From Coprobacter fastidiosus (GTDB lineage Bacteria; Bacteroidota; Bacteroidia; Bacteroidales; Coprobacteraceae), in assembly GCF_030296935.1 (NCBI RefSeq), contig NZ_AP028032.1:1798001-1862000 (forward strand): DNA of 64,000 nt, in the 5' to 3' direction. The notes below the pieces were generated by a model. The model saw only the letters and a program-made list of their open reading frames with translations, had not been told where the DNA came from and ran no database searches. Shown piece by piece: positions 10,435-17,926 of the stretch (its first letter is position 1; each line of letters opens with the position of its first letter). Position numbers and translations under genes: made by a program.

Positions 10435-10465
10435 TTGTTTTTTGGGTTAAAAAATTCTATATTTG
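10435..10465 (+). promoter_or_regulatory. Rightward promoter-like sequence with no gene downstream
   Basis: TTG at 10435-10437, 20 bases, then TATATTTG at 10458-10465. A transcript would start near 10471, inside palindrome 2, and run antisense into the esterase gene that ends at 10593. It may be fortuitous in AT-rich DNA. Confidence 0.35.
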
Positions 10466-10468
10466 TCC

Positions 10469-10497
10469 AAATAAACGAACGTTTTTCCGGAAAATTT
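10469..10497. promoter_or_regulatory. Candidate operator palindrome 2 with repeat copy 2
   Basis: AAATAAACG-AA-CGTTT at 10469-10484 is the reverse complement of palindrome 1 over 16 consecutive bases, and TTTTTCCGGAAAATTT follows at 10482-10497. The rest of the 10230-10592 gap is AT-rich; no strict TAnnTTTG box facing the regulator gene was found. Confidence 0.5.
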
Positions 10498-10592
10498 CTT
10501 AAAAAACGCTATTTCCTATTTTAATATCAATCATATATTTTTTCACAGTATATCATTAATTTACAAGCTTCTACATAGATTATTCCCGAACC

Positions 10593-13500
10593 TTATCGAA
10601 TCTGTACTTTTTGAGTTATACTTCCGTTTTTGGTCAAAATTTTGACGATATAAATCTTTTTATCCAAAGATGCAACGGGAATACTCGTCTTATTTTCATC
10701 CAAAATAACCGATTTTAAATTTTGTCCGTACATATTGAAAATCATTGCCGTACCCTTTTCATTATTCGGTAACTGCACAATCAAATTATTTCCATTTTGG
10801 TATATCAGCGGTATATTTTCTGTCACTTTATTTACCGCAGACAGACTTGGAACTTTATATATATTTTCTCCCTGAGGTATCTTATAATAAAAAGCTACAC
10901 TGAAATTGTACAACGGATAAGGTTGATCATAAATAATTTTGAAATTTTCATCTCTCGGTTCATAATTTGGTCTTAAAGTCGTTTCATTCTCATCTCTCGG
11001 ATACACATATTCTCCATTGACCTTTTTATCTAAATCAATATAGTTGAAAAAAGCTTCGTAATCATCACTATCCCGAAGATTTCCATGTCCATTAGTTTTT
11101 TGTGTAGCATAAGACACTTCTACATTCCCGGTCAGCGGAGAAGCGCTCGTCAATACTACACAATCATCTTTTATTTGTATATTTGTAATAGTCTGTTCCA
11201 CACCATTATTAGAAAGAACAAATCCTAAATTTTTTTGAGACTCAACCAATTTTGAATCAAAAACAAGAGGTAATTTAGGAACTATAAACCTGATCGATAT
11301 CTCATTAGCGTTTTCCGGATTACGGGTAATCTCAATCGGTTGCAACGGTTTAAAATCCTCTTTCAAAATACAAGTTTTATAATATACTTTCCCCAACATT
11401 TCTCCATACCAACGATAACCGTTACTATCGAGATGCCCCCCTCGATCGGTCATCGGATATACCGGTCCGGCACATACAATATCTTCATTTTCATTAGAAG
11501 CATTTAATTGAGCCATACCGACCTCTAACGTAGTGCCCCGAGTATATTGAGCCCCTGTCTGATATGTAATAAACAATGGAGCATCGTCTTGTCCATAATA
11601 TTTCTTTACGGCATCCTGCATGTTGTTCTTTAACTGCAATAAATATTTATAATATAACTTTCCGTCAGTAGTACTGTATGATCCGACAGTCATACCTTTA
11701 TTTTCGTACGATGTATAATTATATTCGCCCTGCATGAAAAATATTACCGGACAAGAAATACTCTTATTATTTTCAAAGGCAAGTTTAGAACCCTGCAACA
11801 AAGTATTGCTGAATTGGCTGTAACAAGTAGAAAATTCATTCTCTTTAGAAAGCTCTTCGATACTTGTCCCGCTTGTTCCGGCAGAGGTTGCCAAAATATT
11901 TGTTCCCGGTTGAAGTTTCTTTTGAATATGGTTTACTGCACCTAACAACGGACATTCTGCAATTGTCCCAGCATTCCGGTTTCGGATATTGCTATTATTC
12001 GCAAAAGCCGCCGATACATTTCCTATCAAAGGTTTTATCTCGTCAAAGTTTTTATTACCATAGTTGATCCATACCTGATCTCCGATCATAAAATTTCCCG
12101 GAACATTCTCCGTCGATATGACCGGCCAAGACTGATGTCCGGTCGATAGACTCTGTCCATACATGATTATATGCTGATAACTTCCGTCTATTTTTCCCGG
12201 ATCTAACGTCGCAGCCATTTCCACAGCACCAACAGCACAAGTTCCATTTTCGAATGAACGGATATTCCCTATTTGATCGGTATTTATTCCAAGATCTTGC
12301 AAAAACGAAGCTTTTCCTGCAGTCAACGCATCACAATTCGGAAACAAAGGAATAGAGTTTTGACGATTTACATATTCTTCGGTTGAAGATACAAGCCCAG
12401 ATAAGCGAGACAATTCATATCCCGAAACATTTCCATTTCCTGTTTCCAATTTAAGAGGAGCGCCAGTTTGAACCCCGAAGCCCAAATAAGAATTAGAGAT
12501 AAAAAGATCTTCCCCTTCTACAGGAGTATAACGAAAACCCATATCTGAAGATTGGCCTTGCGGATCGGTCATATTCGATTCAACGATCGAGTTATATATC
12601 CGTTTTGCCAAAAGCTGGGTTGAAGTATTATCATTCTCTTTCCAAAAACATAATCCGCAACCAAAGCCTCTGTTGCCTGAAGCCGTATTTTCGGTTATGG
12701 TACAGTTAACAATACTTACACTACTGCCTTTCTGAGCCGAAGGAATATATAAAGCAGCTCCCCCCTGAGTCTTCACATAATTTTTCCAGATCGTACAATT
12801 TATTATCTGCATATCCATAATATTATCAGAAAGTGCATTTTTTATAGCAATAGCACCTCCGGCATCTGTTGCACTATTTTCTGCAAGAAGAGAATTTTCG
12901 ATACGTATCGAGCTTCTGACTATTTCGTTCGTGTTGATATTATTTTCTATATTGATACCTCCGCCTCTTTGTGCCACCGAACAATTGCGAACAGTAGAGT
13001 TTTTCAATACAAAAGATTCTATTCCGAGTATCTGAAGTCCCCCACCGTTAGAATTCGCAACCGACTGAAGATTACAATTTGTGATCATACATCGATCCAT
13101 TACTAATTTTCCACGCATTTCAGAGAAAACAGCTCCTCCCTGCTGCACCTGATTATCCGTAAATATACAATCATAAAATTCTACTTGATTCGGAGTATAG
13201 AGGTATACTGTTCCCTTACAAGATACAGCAATATTGTTTTTGAAAATACAGTTTGTAAATACAGATCTTGAATTTTGGATAAAGACTGCAGACCCTTTTG
13301 TCTGATTTTGCGCACCATTTATAAAAGATAAATTTTTATACTGTGTCTCTTTATCATTAGAGTCAATATTAAAAATCCGTGTAACACCGTTACCCGTAAA
13401 ACCTGAAGTCGAAGGAGAATCTCCAATAATCGAAAACGCCATTTGCGGTATAGCAACTCCCTCTATCCCGGAAACTTCTTTAGACACGTCTATTATCCCA

Positions 13501-13694
13501 GATACCCTGATATTATCGCCGTCCTCTATTAATGAAAGGGCTTTTGTCAACGTAGCTACCGCCCCGCTTTCAGATAACCCATTATTGGTATCCACTCCAT
13601 TAACAGACAAATATATGTCTTTTGCTATAAGAGATTGAACCGACAACAAGCATAAGGCAATAACCAAATATTTTCCAATAAAAAGATTTTTCAT
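10593..13694 (-). CDS. Secreted beta-helix / SGNH (SASA-type) esterase fusion with T9SS-like tail
   Basis: 1033 residues; the signal peptide ends near SLIAK (about residue 25). Residues 27-490 form a right-handed parallel beta-helix of the choice-of-anchor Q/pectate-lyase-like kind, with repeated N-x-x-F/I-x-x-N and GGG/GGA turns (NGGGLQI, RGGGINIE, GGAIAIK). Residues 505-775 form an SGNH hydrolase of the SASA/sialate O-acetylesterase type: block I IIMYGQSLSTG (Ser515), an internal FFMQGEYNY and a C-terminal RGGHLDSNGYRW (His754). A linker with a Fn3/Ig-like part follows at 780-950, and the last 75 residues form a sorting tail ending QKVQIR. The likely job is removal of acyl groups from an extracellular polysaccharide, with the helix as binding platform. 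It is the nearest upstream gene to the membrane-tethered regulator. Confidence 0.82.
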   Translation of the reverse strand: MKNLFIGKYLVIALCLLSVQSLIAKDIYLSVNGVDTNNGLSESGAVATLTKALSLIEDGDNIRVSGIIDVSKEVSGIEGVAIPQMAFSIIGDSPSTSGFTGNGVTRIFNIDSNDKETQYKNLSFINGAQNQTKGSAVFIQNSRSVFTNCIFKNNIAVSCKGTVYLYTPNQVEFYDCIFTDNQVQQGGAVFSEMRGKLVMDRCMITNCNLQSVANSNGGGLQILGIESFVLKNSTVRNCSVAQRGGGINIENNINTNEIVRSSIRIENSLLAENSATDAGGAIAIKNALSDNIMDMQIINCTIWKNYVKTQGGAALYIPSAQKGSSVSIVNCTITENTASGNRGFGCGLCFWKENDNTSTQLLAKRIYNSIVESNMTDPQGQSSDMGFRYTPVEGEDLFISNSYLGFGVQTGAPLKLETGNGNVSGYELSRLSGLVSSTEEYVNRQNSIPLFPNCDALTAGKASFLQDLGINTDQIGNIRSFENGTCAVGAVEMAATLDPGKIDGSYQHIIMYGQSLSTGHQSWPVISTENVPGNFMIGDQVWINYGNKNFDEIKPLIGNVSAAFANNSNIRNRNAGTIAECPLLGAVNHIQKKLQPGTNILATSAGTSGTSIEELSKENEFSTCYSQFSNTLLQGSKLAFENNKSISCPVIFFMQGEYNYTSYENKGMTVGSYSTTDGKLYYKYLLQLKNNMQDAVKKYYGQDDAPLFITYQTGAQYTRGTTLEVGMAQLNASNENEDIVCAGPVYPMTDRGGHLDSNGYRWYGEMLGKVYYKTCILKEDFKPLQPIEITRNPENANEISIRFIVPKLPLVFDSKLVESQKNLGFVLSNNGVEQTITNIQIKDDCVVLTSASPLTGNVEVSYATQKTNGHGNLRDSDDYEAFFNYIDLDKKVNGEYVYPRDENETTLRPNYEPRDENFKIIYDQPYPLYNFSVAFYYKIPQGENIYKVPSLSAVNKVTENIPLIYQNGNNLIVQLPNNEKGTAMIFNMYGQNLKSVILDENKTSIPVASLDKKIYIVKILTKNGSITQKVQIR

Positions 13695-13854
13695 GATAAT
13701 TTATTTTTTATGTGTGTTGTACAAAATAAATATACGGATAATAAAAAAGTGTATTATTTTCTATTACATAGAATATTAAATTTATAATAAATCAAGTTTT
13801 TAAAGAGTAAAAGCTTTCTATTGTATTAAAATAGATATAATACAAACAATTAAA

Positions 13855-13892
13855 AAACTGTTCATTCTTTACAAAAGAATTTTAAACAGTTT
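13855..13892 (-). terminator. Intrinsic terminator after the PPTase gene
   Basis: Read on the minus strand, AAACTGTT directly follows the TAG stop, an inner TTCTTT/AAGAA pairing forms the loop region, and AACAGTTTTTT closes the stem into a T run. The gap between here and 13694 is AT-rich without other features. Confidence 0.65.
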
Positions 13893-14519
13893 CTAAAAAC
13901 AAATTGTCAGAACATACTGTGGGTATACTTTATAAAAAATCGTATAAAAGTTGTGCTTTTGCGTATGCGATTCGCTAATTACAAATAAACCGCTAACTTC
14001 AGGAATAAACTTTTTTATATGGATGCTCTTTTTGAAATCTACTCCTGTCGCATCCATTAATTTAAAGATAGACTCTTTGGCAGACCACAGTAATAATGTG
14101 TGGATGAGTTCTTTGTTCGAGTCGATCGACTGTATTTCAGAAACACTTAAAAATTTTTCCTTTAGAGCGAGAACCTTTGTTGCAATTCTTTCGACATCGA
14201 TTCCTATCGGCCGGGAAGATATTGCAACGGCAATACAACATTGAGTATGAGAAACAGAAATATATTCAGATGAAGAAACAAGATAAGGCTTTCCATTATC
14301 ATTATATTTTATTTCCGCCTCTCCTTTTTGCAGCAAATTTATCAGAATTCGGGTCGTAAGCTTTTCTATCTTCCGTTTTTCTGTTTTACAAGACGCCATT
14401 ATCGACTCATACAAATGTGTATTTCCTAATATCGATAACAGTTCTTCCGGAGTTTCCTCAGGTTTCCAAAGAGCAATCCTAACACCCGGAATCATTTCTT
14501 GTATAGAGATTAACGGCAT
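13893..14519 (-). CDS. 4'-phosphopantetheinyl transferase superfamily protein
   Basis: 208 residues with the family signatures in order: YISVSHTQ (about 86-93), IGIDVERI (about 108-115, Mg-binding Asp and Glu) and WSAKESIFKL (about 144-153). It should transfer the phosphopantetheine arm of CoA to an acyl or peptidyl carrier protein. No carrier-protein synthase is in the window, so it may serve the fatty-acid ACP or a distant pathway. One base separates it from gldD, so it is the last gene of the gldE-gldD operon. Confidence 0.9.
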   Translation of the reverse strand: MPLISIQEMIPGVRIALWKPEETPEELLSILGNTHLYESIMASCKTEKRKIEKLTTRILINLLQKGEAEIKYNDNGKPYLVSSSEYISVSHTQCCIAVAISSRPIGIDVERIATKVLALKEKFLSVSEIQSIDSNKELIHTLLLWSAKESIFKLMDATGVDFKKSIHIKKFIPEVSGLFVISESHTQKHNFYTIFYKVYPQYVLTICF

Positions 14520-14520
14520 A

Positions 14521-15135
14521 TTATTTTTGAGGTTGTACGGTTTCTATCAAGTGCATAATATCTTGTGTCACATATTCTATCACCGGAGCAACAGAATCTC
14601 TCTTAACAGGAGTATCGAAGTATAATGCCCCTCGAAAAAGATAGGAAATACTGTCGGTAACCGTAAACTGCAACGGTGTCGCCGTATTTCCTGTTAACGA
14701 ATATAAAGTAGCATATAAATGCCGTTCAGCATTTTCATACAATTGAGCCTGAATTTTTTCCGCCTTGATTCCGTGACGATATACAAGCTCTTTACTTTCA
14801 GCAAAAATACGGGTTTTATTTTTTTTGTCTATGGGAATATAAGTGCAATAAACCGTAGTTTTATAACGAGGATATATAATATTTATCCATGCAGATGCAA
14901 CAGAATTGTCTATGATACCTTGTGCGCTCTGCGATATTTCAAAAGAAAGGGGAAAACCGGTTTTATCAATTAATTTATACGCTTTCGGATGAGGATCGAT
15001 TCGCAAATATCCGTCAGGTTTAGGAGAATAATCCTGACGACAGCCCGCTACTGTAAGCAGTATCAACAACATAAAAAGGAATATTCCGAACCCATAATAA
15101 TACAAAGTCCGAGCTTGTTTATTCTTTTTCTTCAC
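14521..15135 (-). CDS. gldD: GldD-like gliding-motility / envelope lipoprotein
   Basis: 204 residues. A long basic N-terminus is followed by a hydrophobic stretch ending TVAGC (Cys at about residue 32). The mature protein begins YSPKPDGYLRIDPHPKAY, the typical GldD opening, followed by WINIIYPRYKTTVYCTYIP. GldD was first defined by its need in Flavobacterium gliding, but homologues occur in non-gliding Bacteroidales, where the role is unknown. It overlaps gldE by 17 bp, keeping the conserved ssb-gldE-gldD order. Confidence 0.88.
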   Translation of the reverse strand: MKKKNKQARTLYYYGFGIFLFMLLILLTVAGCRQDYSPKPDGYLRIDPHPKAYKLIDKTGFPLSFEISQSAQGIIDNSVASAWINIIYPRYKTTVYCTYIPIDKKNKTRIFAESKELVYRHGIKAEKIQAQLYENAERHLYATLYSLTGNTATPLQFTVTDSISYLFRGALYFDTPVKRDSVAPVIEYVTQDIMHLIETVQPQK

Positions 15136-16438
15136 GGTCGATTCTGACTTTAATCTTAATTATACGACGTTTATCTACTTCTAAAATAGTAAACAGATAT
15201 TTCCCATAACAAATTTTCTCTTTCTCAGCAGGAAAATCTTCCTTTATTTCTAAAATCAAACCGGCAAGAGTTTCCGCATCTTCCGAAATTTCATTGAAGT
15301 CGTTTTCATCGATGCCGGTAATTTTATAAAAATCATTTAGCAACGTCTTTCCTTCAAAAATATAAGTATTATCATCGATCTTCACATACTGCTGTTCTTC
15401 TTCATCATACTCATCGCTAATTTCCCCGACAATCTCCTCCAGAATATCTTCCATCGTAACGATTCCTGATGTCCCGCCAAACTCATCTACGACGATAGCC
15501 ATGTGAATTTTCTGTTTCCTGAATTCTTCCAACAAATCATCTATCATTTTCGTTTCAGGGACAAAATATGCAGGCCTTAACAAACTCGACCAATCAAAAT
15601 CTTTCTCTTTTATATAGGGTAGTAAATCTTTAATATAAATAATCCCTTTAATATTATCCTGTGAACCTTCATACACCGGTAATCGGGAATATCCGGTTTC
15701 AACGATTATCTTTATTAACGAAGAAAGGCTGATACGTATATCTATATCTGTCATGTCAACGCGAGAAGTCATTATCTCTTCCACAGTCTTTCCCCCGAAC
15801 TTGATAATTCCCTCAAGCATTTCTTTCTCTTCATTCTCATCGACCTGAGTCATCTCCAATGCCTGAGAAAGCTCGTTCATAGACAAGTTCGTATTTTTCC
15901 GCGAAATATGTTTATTAATAATATGAGTAAATTTAATCAAGGCCCAAGACAACCAACGAAACATTTTCTCAAGATGGGTCAACACTCCTGCTGCTCTGCG
16001 TGCCATAGTCAGAGAGTTATGTTTTGCATAGATCTTCGGCATAATCTCTCCGAAAAGCAACAATAGAAATGTTAAAATTACAACTTGAAACAAAAAAGAG
16101 ATAACCGGACTTCTGAATATGATCGTTTCCGAAATAAAAAAATTGCAAAGCATCACTACTGCAACATTGACAAGATTATTAGCGATCAAGATTGTCGCCA
16201 ACAGATATTCAGAACGGGCTAACAGATTTTTTATTAAAACATCCTGAGTCTTTTTTTCTTCTTCGATTTCGGCTTGGTCTTGCGGAGATAAGGAGAAAAA
16301 CGCAATCTCCGAAGCAGATACAAAACCGGAAAAAACTAAACACAAAAACGCCATAAAGAGCGCAAAAATACCACCTGATGTAATAGGTAAAACCTCTATT
16401 GAGGTAAGAAATGTCGATAAATAACTGTCCGGGTCCAA
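15119..16438 (-). CDS. gldE: GldE-like CBS-domain membrane protein (HlyC/CorC family)
   Basis: 439 residues: a CNNM/DUF21 transmembrane domain (helices at about 22-43, 75-95, 105-125 and 145-160), two CBS domains at about 210-330 (IMTSRVDMTDIDI, YIKDLLPYI, VVDEFGGTSGIVTMEDILEEIVGEI) and a CorC/HlyC C-terminal domain at about 345-430. Family members bind nucleotides through CBS and may affect ion transport; GldE is linked with GldD genetically in Flavobacterium. A promoter at 16564-16595 lies inside the end of ssb, and an RNA hairpin at 16501-16538 is in the leader. Confidence 0.9.
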   Translation of the reverse strand: MDPDSYLSTFLTSIEVLPITSGGIFALFMAFLCLVFSGFVSASEIAFFSLSPQDQAEIEEEKKTQDVLIKNLLARSEYLLATILIANNLVNVAVVMLCNFFISETIIFRSPVISFLFQVVILTFLLLLFGEIMPKIYAKHNSLTMARRAAGVLTHLEKMFRWLSWALIKFTHIINKHISRKNTNLSMNELSQALEMTQVDENEEKEMLEGIIKFGGKTVEEIMTSRVDMTDIDIRISLSSLIKIIVETGYSRLPVYEGSQDNIKGIIYIKDLLPYIKEKDFDWSSLLRPAYFVPETKMIDDLLEEFRKQKIHMAIVVDEFGGTSGIVTMEDILEEIVGEISDEYDEEEQQYVKIDDNTYIFEGKTLLNDFYKITGIDENDFNEISEDAETLAGLILEIKEDFPAEKEKICYGKYLFTILEVDKRRIIKIKVRIDREEKE

Positions 16439-16500
16439 GTAAATAAATATTAGTTAAACATATCGAAGATACTCCTCTCGGAATCTCTCCGCCATACAAG

Positions 16501-16538
16501 AAATAGTGCCTTCCTGTCAAACCGGGAAGGAACTATTT
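16501..16538. other. Hairpin in the gldE leader
   Basis: AAATAGT-G-CCTTCC (16501-16514) pairs with GGAAGG-A-ACTATTT (about 16525-16538) around one mismatch, with a 10-nt loop. On the minus strand it follows the ssb stop by about 45 bases and precedes the gldE start by 62. There is no strong T tract, so it could be a weak ssb terminator or a leader structure of the gldE mRNA. Confidence 0.5.
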
Positions 16539-16563
16539 ATGTGTGAGTATGTTGTACTCTTGG

Positions 16564-16595
16564 CAAAAGTACAATTAAAAAATTAAAAAGGCAAA
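16564..16595 (-). promoter_or_regulatory. Promoter of gldE-gldD-PPTase
   Basis: On the minus strand TTTG (16595-16592), 20 bases, TACTTTTG (16571-16564): a near-perfect Bacteroidota promoter overlapping the last codons of ssb. Predicted start near 16558. Confidence 0.75.
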
Positions 16596-17041
16596 TCATC
16601 TATATCATTATTCCCAGAATCCACATTACTTCCCTGTACCGGAGAAGTTAATGACGGTTGCACAGGATTATCGATTTGAGAAACCGGAGACGCCCCGATT
16701 TGTTCGTTTTTACGTCCCAACAGTTCCATATTATCCGCATAAATCTCTGTCGTATAACGAGTGATATTGCTTTGATCTACCCAAGAACGAGTGCGAATCT
16801 TTCCTTCAATATAAAGTTGAGTTCCTTTACGGACATATTTTTCTGCTATTTCCGCCAATCCACGCCACAAAACGATATTGTGCCATTCTGTTTTTTCAGG
16901 AATCTGAACTCCTGCACGAGTAGTATATGCCCGATCGGTTGTCGCCAGTGGAAAATTTGCGACACATACATTATTATCGAGATATCTTATATCGGGATCT
17001 TTACCCACGTTTCCAATAAGAATAACTTTATTTACTGACAT
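16583..17041 (-). CDS. ssb: Single-stranded DNA-binding protein
   Basis: 152 residues. OB-fold at about 1-108 beginning SVNKVILIGNVGKDPDIRYL, with WHNIVLWRGLAEIAEKYVRKG and LYIEGKIRTRSW; a Pro/Gln/Ser-rich linker; and an acidic tail ending DDLPF, the docking tip for repair and replication partners. The length and all signatures are standard. A TATATTTG box lies 24 bases upstream. Confidence 0.97.
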   Translation of the reverse strand: MSVNKVILIGNVGKDPDIRYLDNNVCVANFPLATTDRAYTTRAGVQIPEKTEWHNIVLWRGLAEIAEKYVRKGTQLYIEGKIRTRSWVDQSNITRYTTEIYADNMELLGRKNEQIGASPVSQIDNPVQPSLTSPVQGSNVDSGNNDIDDLPF

Positions 17042-17064
17042 ATATATTTAATTAGATTATTTTC

Positions 17065-17072
17065 CAAATATA
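17065..17072 (-). promoter_or_regulatory. Promoter -7 box of ssb
   Basis: Plus-strand CAAATATA reads TATATTTG on the minus strand, 24 bases before the ssb start. The -33 element is not clear. Confidence 0.5.
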
Positions 17073-17120
17073 CAAAGCCCTCATAAGAATACGGCTTCTT
17101 CAAACGACATTTTTTCGGAT

Positions 17121-17894
17121 TTATCGACTTGCTTTCATTGCTTTAATAATTGCAGAAGTGAATCCGGCATGATCCAACTCATTCAACCCTTTGATCGTTA
17201 TTCCTCCGGGAGTAGTAACCTTGTCTATTTCAATAGCAGGATGAGTATCATTATTCAATATCAGTTCGGCAGCTCCCTTTACAGACTGTGCAATCATTTT
17301 CATTGCCGCTTTCGGATACACTCCCATCTCTACTCCGGCTTCCGTTGCTGCATATATATATTTCAGGACATAAGCGATTCCACAAGAAGTCAAAGCCGTT
17401 GTTGCCGCAATCTGCGACTCAGGAATAAGCATTGCCAATCCCATTTCGTTAAAAATATCAACAATTTGCCGTTCTTGTTCTTCCGACGCATTGAAAGATG
17501 AAATCAATGTCATACTTGCCATTTCTGATATAGCCGTATTGGGAACTAATCTGAAGATCGTCATTTTAGAAGAAGTTATTTGAGCCAATTGCTCAAGGCT
17601 TACACCTGCGGCAATAGAAATCAAAAGTTGTCTCTCCGGATCTATTCTTAACTGTCCCAATACTTCGGACACCAACCAAGGTTTCACAGCCAGAATAATC
17701 ACATCCGCCCAATTTACGGCCTCTTGATTTTGAGTTACAATCGATATTTCGGGAGCATGACTCTGCAATTGTTTTAACTTTTTTATATCCGGATCAGCCA
17801 CTATTATGTCACTGTTCTTGATAATTGTTCCTTGAGCTAATCCTTTAGCAATAGCCCCTCCCATATTTCCGGCCCCGATAATTGCGACTTTCAT
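17121..17894 (-). CDS. proC: Pyrroline-5-carboxylate reductase
   Basis: 257 residues, last enzyme of proline synthesis. N-terminal dinucleotide-binding motif IGAGNMGGAIAKGL (about 5-18), ILAVKPWLV (68-76), ISIAAGVSLEQL, and the C-terminal dimer/catalytic segment beginning VTTPGGITIKGL. Every expected motif is present at normal length. It is 32 bp downstream of the NADH dehydrogenase gene and likely co-transcribed with it. Confidence 0.96.
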   Translation of the reverse strand: MKVAIIGAGNMGGAIAKGLAQGTIIKNSDIIVADPDIKKLKQLQSHAPEISIVTQNQEAVNWADVIILAVKPWLVSEVLGQLRIDPERQLLISIAAGVSLEQLAQITSSKMTIFRLVPNTAISEMASMTLISSFNASEEQERQIVDIFNEMGLAMLIPESQIAATTALTSCGIAYVLKYIYAATEAGVEMGVYPKAAMKMIAQSVKGAAELILNNDTHPAIEIDKVTTPGGITIKGLNELDHAGFTSAIIKAMKASR

Positions 17895-17926
17895 AATTGA
17901 ATAATTTTAGAATTTATTAAAAATTA

